Below are positions 28,239 through 33,059 of a DNA stretch of 33,059 nucleotides, one piece after another. The stretch's first letter is position 1. The number at the start of each line of letters is the position of its first letter. The translations under genes were made by a program, and so were the position numbers. Source of the stretch: a virus; the IMG/VR virus record IMGVR_UViG_3300032296_000609, positions 1-33,059 of that record. One strand, 5' to 3'. Below the pieces are notes generated by a model. That model did no database searches. It was not told where the DNA came from and worked only from the letters and a program-made list of their open reading frames with translations.

Positions 28239-28405
28239 TTCATTTTCTTCATTGGCGCTTTGCTTGGCTTGCCTGCGGCTTTTGCTGCCTTGGCTGCCGT
28301 GCTAAGTGCCATTGCAACAGCTTGCTTTTGTGGCTTGCCTGATTTCATTTCCATCGCAATGTTCTTGCCGATGGATTTCTGAGAGTAACCTTTGGTCATT
28401 GGCAT
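28235..28405 (-). CDS. DUF6496-like short basic protein
   Basis: A 56-residue protein beginning MPMTKGYSQKSIGKNIAMEM, then KSGKPQKQAVAMALSTAAKAAK and a Lys-rich end. This is a recognisable short phage family of unknown function (KGYSxKxIxKNI...GKPQKQAVAIAL). The start at 28405 is preferred to an ATG at 28417 because GGAGA lies 5 bases before it. Basic charge suggests DNA contact. Confidence 0.65.
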   Translation of the reverse strand: MPMTKGYSQKSIGKNIAMEMKSGKPQKQAVAMALSTAAKAAKAAGKPSKAPMKKMK

Positions 28406-28423
28406 ATCGTTCTCCATGTGAGG

Positions 28424-28455
28424 CAGGCCAACATCTCTGCTGGCCTGTTTGTTTT
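28424..28455 (+). terminator. Intrinsic-terminator-like hairpin antisense to the late operon
   Basis: CAGGCCA (28424-28430) pairs with TGGCCTG (28441-28447), followed on the plus strand by TTTGTTTT. All genes around it are on the minus strand, and on that strand the stem is followed by CCTCAC with no T-tract. It therefore faces the wrong way for the operon and would stop plus-strand (antisense) RNA. Confidence 0.5.
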
Positions 28456-28457
28456 AC

Positions 28458-29069
28458 TTACATGATGCGATACACAACGAATGTGTCAGCAGCAGTCTTG
28501 CGGATGCGGAAACGTGCCGCAGCACCAGAAGCAGCACCCGTTGCCGCGCCGCCCACAATGGTCACGCCTGTGTTGACCGTAATGGTCAAAGCAAACGCAG
28601 CCAAAGTGATGACGCTGAAGTCGAATGAGTCATCAATAGCCCACTCGGTTGCAGCATCCAGCGCAGCGCCTGTTGGCAACTGGATGTCACGGCTTGCCGT
28701 TGGCGTTGCTGTGATGATGCTGGTCAACAGGTTAGCCGCAGTAGCAGCCATCGAACCACCGTCAGCAATGTTGGCTGGCGCTGGTTGAGGCTGCCAGTTG
28801 CCATTGTTGCTGATGGTCGGTGCTGTGCCGACAGCATAATTAGCGCCCGATGCACCAGCCTGAATTGTCACGATGGTGGCATTGGTGAATGCCGGTGAAA
28901 CATAGGTGGTGTTCTCGACAACAGTTAGCAGGTCTTGCGAATCAGGAAAATTGGGGAATCCAACTTCCTGAAACACGCTTGCCGGTGAGAAGGCCTGAAC
29001 GGCGATTTTTTCGCCAGCGGGCACAGTGACAACAGCCGTGCCCTGGGTGAAAATTACTTGATAGCTCAT
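28458..29069 (-). CDS. Hypothetical beta-rich structural protein next to coat
   Basis: A 203-residue protein rich in Ala, Thr, Val and Gly: MSYQVIFTQGTAVVTVPAGEK, later DIQLPTGAALDAATEWAIDDSF and ALTITVNTGVTIVGG, ending FRIRKTAADTFVVYRIM. The low charge and repeated short strands suggest a head-decoration or fibre-like surface protein. It directly follows the coat gene, where decoration proteins commonly lie. AAGGAG precedes the ATG. I recognise the closing RIRKTAADTFVVYR-type segment as common in phage surface proteins, but not an exact family. Confidence 0.6.
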   Translation of the reverse strand: MSYQVIFTQGTAVVTVPAGEKIAVQAFSPASVFQEVGFPNFPDSQDLLTVVENTTYVSPAFTNATIVTIQAGASGANYAVGTAPTISNNGNWQPQPAPANIADGGSMAATAANLLTSIITATPTASRDIQLPTGAALDAATEWAIDDSFDFSVITLAAFALTITVNTGVTIVGGAATGAASGAAARFRIRKTAADTFVVYRIM

Positions 29070-29078
29070 GATGACTCC

Positions 29079-30365
29079 TTATGCTTGACCGAACAGCAAG
29101 ATGCCAGACATTTCTGGCTGCTTATTGACCACACCAAACAAGGTATCGAGACGATACTTGGTTTTCATGGTGTTGACATCGTATTGCTTCTGCATGACCA
29201 GCTCGATGCCTTGGTCGGTGCTTGCACGCATCACTGCGACACCAGCATCAGACGGGACAGCGTAACGGCCAGGCAGAATCTCCAGCGCATCTTTCTGCCA
29301 GAAGCAGTTGATGGGTGCTGCAGCCACGTTCAGGCGAGTGATGGTGCGGCCAGCGGCTGGAGTCACGATCACGTTCTGATACTGCAACTCAGCGTCAGTG
29401 CCACCCTGGGCCGAGATGATCGGGGGGGTGATGACGCAGGTCGTGGCGTTAACCACTTGCACCACACGGAAGGTCTTGGCAAAGCCAGTCCCCTGTTTGG
29501 TGATGTGATGCACAGCCTCAACGCCTTGAATCTGGATCGGCGTGCCGGCAGGCAGGTCAGTGGTGCTGGAGACCGTGATGGTCTGGAATCGGTTGTCCAC
29601 GTTCTGGGTCTCGCCGGTGGCGGCAGTCTGGGTTGCTTGCGGAACATAGTAGTTACCAGCAGCAGCCAAGGTGCTCATCGTCGGGTCTGAACCAGTGCGA
29701 GCTGCGATGCGGTTTGCATAATCCAGCTTGTAGGTGTCAAAGCCTGCAACCATGCCGACATAAGAACGCTCGAAGGCGTTGTTCGACTTGTTGCCAGCAA
29801 AGCTGCGGGACACAGATGCACCACCAGCGCCACCAGCAATGTTGCCAGCGATGCCGTTGTAGTCGCGTGAGGACAGGGCCATGTAACGGTCAAAGGATTG
29901 GACTCCCTGCTCGTTCATGATGCTGTCGCACAGAGCCACATCGTCGTAGTCACCAGCAGCGGTGTTCACGGTCACGACCAGCGAGCCTTGGGCTGCGGCC
30001 ACGTTCATGATGGCGATGTTGATGTCGGAAGCCAGCTTCTGCTTTGCAGCTTCGCCCAGACGACCTTCTTGCAGGGCATCACGCAGCTCAAGTGCGTCCA
30101 GGATGAACGGCACGGACTTCTGAAAGCCGAGCGTTGCAGGGACGGAAAGCTGGGTGTAGGCAGTGAAGTTGCCGGTCTGATCCATGCCATCGTACGACTG
30201 TGCGATGTAGGGCTGGGGACGGTAGATCACGTTGTTGGTGCGCTCCATCATCGAGCCGTCTGTGTTGTAGACGGACACGTTGCGGGACAACACCAGAGCA
30301 TCGTTAAAGCCTTCGAGGATGTCCTCGAACGCAACGCGCTCTTCTTTTGAAAAACTATTAGCCAT
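29079..30365 (-). CDS. P22 gp5-like major coat protein
   Basis: A 428-residue coat protein; P22 coat has 430. Resemblance is visible along the second half: VDNRFQTITVSSTTDLPAG, then IQGVEAVHHITKQ, FRVVQVVNATTCVITPPII, YQNVIV and LNVAAAPINCFWQKDALEI all have close counterparts in P22 gp5 in the same order. Earlier, DINIAIMNVAAAQGSLVVT matches the P22 NVELKVANMAAEMGSLVIT region. It forms the HK97-fold capsid lattice. AGGAG lies 7 bases before the ATG. A C7 run falls near residues 313-315 (ITPPI). Confidence 0.9.
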   Translation of the reverse strand: MANSFSKEERVAFEDILEGFNDALVLSRNVSVYNTDGSMMERTNNVIYRPQPYIAQSYDGMDQTGNFTAYTQLSVPATLGFQKSVPFILDALELRDALQEGRLGEAAKQKLASDINIAIMNVAAAQGSLVVTVNTAAGDYDDVALCDSIMNEQGVQSFDRYMALSSRDYNGIAGNIAGGAGGASVSRSFAGNKSNNAFERSYVGMVAGFDTYKLDYANRIAARTGSDPTMSTLAAAGNYYVPQATQTAATGETQNVDNRFQTITVSSTTDLPAGTPIQIQGVEAVHHITKQGTGFAKTFRVVQVVNATTCVITPPIISAQGGTDAELQYQNVIVTPAAGRTITRLNVAAAPINCFWQKDALEILPGRYAVPSDAGVAVMRASTDQGIELVMQKQYDVNTMKTKYRLDTLFGVVNKQPEMSGILLFGQA

Positions 30366-30383
30366 GATTGACTCCTAAAAAAA

Positions 30384-31232
30384 TTACTTTGGTGCTGATC
30401 GTTTCTGCGCCCGATACTGAATGACTTTCGTCATGTTGCCAGTACGGGCTGCTTCTTCTCTCAGCCGTTCGAGGGTTGAGTCCACCGCACCTGAAGATCG
30501 TCCAGTTCCCGAGACGATACGCTCTGGTGCGGGTGCTGCTCTGCGATTGGTAACTTTCAATTCTTTCTCCAGTTTCGCTACCGCAAAGGCAAACTTTACG
30601 GGGTCTTTGATGTCAGACAACTCCTTGGCCTTCTTTGGGTTCTTTCCAAGTGCGTAGACGACAAGAGCAGGGTTATCTGCACCTTGCAGCATGACGCCTT
30701 GCTGGGTGATGTTGAAAACTTCCAGGGCCACGGCCTCGGCATCCTCAAAATCTTTGACTCGCAGCTCGGCTTTCGCCTTGCCGTAGCCATCCAGTTTGGC
30801 TTTCCAGGCCTTCTGCTGATTCATAACTTCAGCTTCTTGCCTGGCGTTGGCCTCGTCGGCTTGTCGCTTGCGCTCAAACCAGTCGGCCAATGCTGCCTCG
30901 AATTTATCAGCATCGTAATCGTGATCTTCCAGCTTCGGCTTTACTCCCAGCACGACCGGCTTGGTCTCAGTCTGTGCGGTTGTTTGCAGCTTATTCTGAA
31001 GCTCGCGGTTCTGACGTTGCAATTCTCGGTTCGTCTTGCGCAGCTCGCGTACCCATTCAGGCGCATGAGTCTGTTCTTCGGGAGGTGGCGCTTCCTCACC
31101 AATGCTGACAACAACTTCCTCGGTATCTTCAGTCTCCACCTCATCAACGGGTTCGTTGACTACGATTTCCTCTTCTTCTACCTCGATCTCGCTGTCATCA
31201 ATTTCTGCCTTTTCATTCATCTTCAACCCCAT
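30384..31232 (-). CDS. Scaffolding protein (P22 gp8-like)
   Basis: About 282 residues, against 303 for P22 gp8. A highly acidic N-terminus (IEVEEEEIVVNEPVDEVETED) is followed by long coiled-coil segments (REL...TNRELQRQNRELQNKLQ and others) and a basic C-terminal region ending LREEAARTGNMTKVIQYRAQKR, a helix-turn-helix-like coat-binding tip. It is placed between portal and coat, as in P22. It directs procapsid assembly and exits before DNA enters. ATG 31232 is chosen because GGTGA is 5 bases upstream; alternatives are GTG 31241 and ATG 31220. Confidence 0.85.
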   Translation of the reverse strand: MGLKMNEKAEIDDSEIEVEEEEIVVNEPVDEVETEDTEEVVVSIGEEAPPPEEQTHAPEWVRELRKTNRELQRQNRELQNKLQTTAQTETKPVVLGVKPKLEDHDYDADKFEAALADWFERKRQADEANARQEAEVMNQQKAWKAKLDGYGKAKAELRVKDFEDAEAVALEVFNITQQGVMLQGADNPALVVYALGKNPKKAKELSDIKDPVKFAFAVAKLEKELKVTNRRAAPAPERIVSGTGRSSGAVDSTLERLREEAARTGNMTKVIQYRAQKRSAPK

Positions 31233-31249
31233 CAAACTCACCCATTAAA

Positions 31250-31270
31250 AACGGCTGGGTGGATACCGTT
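31250..31270 (-). terminator. Weak hairpin between portal and scaffold genes
   Basis: On the minus strand AACGG and CCGTT form a 5-bp stem around an 11-base loop, followed by TTTAAT. The stem is short. It may be a partial terminator that tunes portal against scaffold expression; read-through into the scaffold gene would still be needed unless a separate promoter exists. Confidence 0.25.
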
Positions 31271-31294
31271 AATTACATTCTCGCCCTTTTTCTA

Positions 31295-33059
31295 TCATCT
31301 GACAACGGGCTGCACAATCTGGCCGCGCAATATCTGCTGCACGGCCTCTGCATTTGTGAGCGCCATATTCTGGGCAGTTTCGTCAACCTTGCCGAGCGTC
31401 TCCAGCGTCTTGGCCCGGCTGAGTTCAGCATCGGCCACGGTTTTGACGGTGTTGGCACGGGCCTGGGCGGCCTTGGCTGTGGCCTCCTCTGCCGCTGCCT
31501 GGAGATACATGGCGTTGGGGTCTTGGGGCTTGCCCTGCATCTCGGCCATGAGTTCCTGGACCTCTTCCTCTGTGGGCTTGACCACGCCCATGCGCAGGAG
31601 CTTCTTGCGGAAGTAGGCGTTTGTGTCGCTGAGGCCTTCGCCCTCCATGTTCATCATGGCCATTGCGGTCAAGACTTGCGCAGTCTCTGGGTCTTGCGTC
31701 ATGGCAAGCATTCCGGTTAGGGCACGGACGGTTGCCTGCTTTTTGCTGCTGCTGGACGGGCCAACCTCGGCAATCACATCAAAGGTGGCAGAACTGAGGT
31801 CGTTCTCCATGACCATCGCGCCTGTTTCGGTGTCAATCGCAGGCTTCATCAGCTCGACCACACTGGACTCACCAGTTGGCGCAATGGCCTTCATCTTGCG
31901 TTTTTCTTCAACGTAGATGTCTCTTGCCATGCTCAGCCAGATTTCTCCGGAACGCTTCATCCCCTTGGCAAAATTGCTCATGTAGATGAACGATTGCATG
32001 TCCACACGGGTCTGGATCATCTCCACGGCTTTGCCAGATATGCCAGACACCATTTTGTCAGCCCCTTGCGGGTTGCCCAAAATTTCCTGCATGTCGGTCT
32101 CTGTGATCTGCAAGAGCGCGGCCATTGCTGGAGGTATCTGTGGGCTTTTTGTGTAGGCGATGGGGCCGCTAATTTGCTGCTCGCCGTTTGGCCCTGTGAT
32201 CGGATTGACCAGCAAATACGGGTAGTCCTTGAGGTTGTCCTCAGCCCACATGACCTGGTGGCCTGCGACCTGCTCTGGAACCAAGATTGGCTTTTCCACG
32301 CTGGACAGTGCGCTGATCTCGCCCAGCTTTGAGAGCTGCATATTCTTCAGGCGCTGGGCATCTTTGGCCAGGCGCACCGCTCCCATGCAGCGTTCGATGT
32401 TGTCCACGAACCATCGCTTGCCGTAGACCACGACGATGGGAATGCAGTTGCCTGCAATGTAGCCAGCATCCTCAAGCACTTTGCCACCGGACATGATGTA
32501 CTTGCGCACGCGCTTGCGCTTGACCTTTTTCTGCCGCACCTCAAGGGTTCCGATGGCTGCCAGCGTTTCCTCTAAGGTCTCGTCGGCTGCGAAGTCGGCA
32601 GAGCTGTAACGCTCCTCGGTGCCGTCGATGGCCTGGAAGATTCGGATGGTCTCGATCTTTTCCTCGACCTTGAAGTACTCAGCCACAAAAACGACATCAG
32701 GCGTTGCCCAATCAAACTCATACTGGTGGATGATCTTGGGCCAGTCTGTGGGGTCGTCGTTGTAGATTTCTTTGTAGCTCTCACGGGTCATGCTGGAGAC
32801 CACAAAGGCATACTTGGCGTCCGACTTGTCCTGGCGCTTGGCGTTCAGGTCAAAGAACACCGAGCTGTCGGCATCAAAGATTGGCTCCATGCGGATGCGC
32901 TGCCGGTCATCTTCTCCGTTCTCTTCGTCCTCGTAAACGGTGCGCAGCCGCCATGCGCCAATGCCGCCACCGACTGCCTCCTCGAAGGCGTTGTCGTAGG
33001 CCTCGTCTGCCACGGAAGCCTGCTCGTCGGCACGGTACAGGCCATCGCAAACCTCGGCC
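31295..33059 (-). CDS. P22-like portal protein (N-terminus beyond the window)
   Basis: The C-terminal 587 residues of the portal, the ring through which DNA enters and leaves. The first visible residues, AEVCDGLYRADEQASVADEA then FEEAVGGGIGAWRL and FDADSSVFFD, agree with the P22 gp1 family, as do IPIVVVYGKRW, LLVNPITG and DKMVSGISGKA. P22 portal is 725 residues, so roughly 130 residues lie outside. The C-terminal region (about the last 100 residues) is Ala/Glu/Gln-rich and helical (QARANTVKTVADAELSRAKT), as expected for the barrel. It is followed by the scaffold gene. On a circular genome it would directly follow terL at the left edge. Confidence 0.88.
   Translation of the reverse strand, partial: AEVCDGLYRADEQASVADEAYDNAFEEAVGGGIGAWRLRTVYEDEENGEDDRQRIRMEPIFDADSSVFFDLNAKRQDKSDAKYAFVVSSMTRESYKEIYNDDPTDWPKIIHQYEFDWATPDVVFVAEYFKVEEKIETIRIFQAIDGTEERYSSADFAADETLEETLAAIGTLEVRQKKVKRKRVRKYIMSGGKVLEDAGYIAGNCIPIVVVYGKRWFVDNIERCMGAVRLAKDAQRLKNMQLSKLGEISALSSVEKPILVPEQVAGHQVMWAEDNLKDYPYLLVNPITGPNGEQQISGPIAYTKSPQIPPAMAALLQITETDMQEILGNPQGADKMVSGISGKAVEMIQTRVDMQSFIYMSNFAKGMKRSGEIWLSMARDIYVEEKRKMKAIAPTGESSVVELMKPAIDTETGAMVMENDLSSATFDVIAEVGPSSSSKKQATVRALTGMLAMTQDPETAQVLTAMAMMNMEGEGLSDTNAYFRKKLLRMGVVKPTEEEVQELMAEMQGKPQDPNAMYLQAAAEEATAKAAQARANTVKTVADAELSRAKTLETLGKVDETAQNMALTNAEAVQQILRGQIVQPVVR

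Noticed and set aside
30684-31616. 310-codon plus-strand open frame
   Set aside because: It spans the scaffold and portal genes on the opposite strand. The residues are Phe/Leu/Cys-rich in a way expected from reading acidic coiled-coil codons in reverse. No start signal.

Overview
The window is most of the genome of a podovirus-type tailed phage with a P22-like virion. The recognisable set is a P22-type portal, scaffold, coat, gp4 and gp10 head-completion proteins, three ejection-protein candidates and a tailspike with a P22-like head-binding domain. No host genes, tRNA, integrase or DNA polymerase were recognised. Base composition is mostly moderately GC-rich. The host is probably a proteobacterium, perhaps a betaproteobacterium, but that is only an impression from codon use and gene style.

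Layout. Positions 1-1617 (minus strand) carry a small protein, terminase small subunit, a PAPS-reductase-like PP-loop enzyme and the first 54 codons of terminase large subunit. Positions 1618-1777 are non-coding, with a perfect DnaA box, GGGGCGATT direct repeats, hairpins and two G-quadruplex-type motifs; this is the best candidate for a replication origin. Positions 1778-4013 (minus) carry a TOPRIM primase-helicase and a small HTH regulator. Positions 4047-4082 hold two fully overlapping, opposed promoter-like sequences. Positions 4136-13066 (plus) are an early operon: Sak4-like ATPase, DUF669-type SSB-like protein, Cas4/RecB-like exonuclease, modular small proteins, SF2 helicase, VRR-NUC nuclease, zinc-ribbon and RHH proteins, and small membrane proteins, interrupted by two HNH endonuclease genes. 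Positions 13073-33059 (minus) are the late region, read from the right edge: portal, scaffold, coat, gp4, fibre-like protein, gp10, minor virion proteins, ejection proteins, tailspike, a second fibre-like protein, small membrane proteins and a GH108-type endolysin.

The left edge cuts terL after its N-terminus and the right edge cuts the portal before its N-terminus. In P22-like phages terL and portal are adjacent, so the window is probably a circular or circularly permuted genome lacking only about 1.5-2 kb. On that reading the genome is two transcription units that diverge at about 4.05 kb and collide tail to tail at 13,066/13,073.

The genes suggest host-polymerase-dependent replication (DnaA box plus primase-helicase), recombination by a Sak4/SSB/exonuclease module, headful-type packaging, and lysis by membrane proteins plus endolysin. 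The most unusual features are the HNH gene that split the helicase 5' end and left a duplicated, diverged N-terminus; a second HNH gene that overlaps the start of the VRR-NUC gene and appears to have displaced its start codon; the origin-like G-rich block; and a G9 tract inside the PP-loop enzyme gene.
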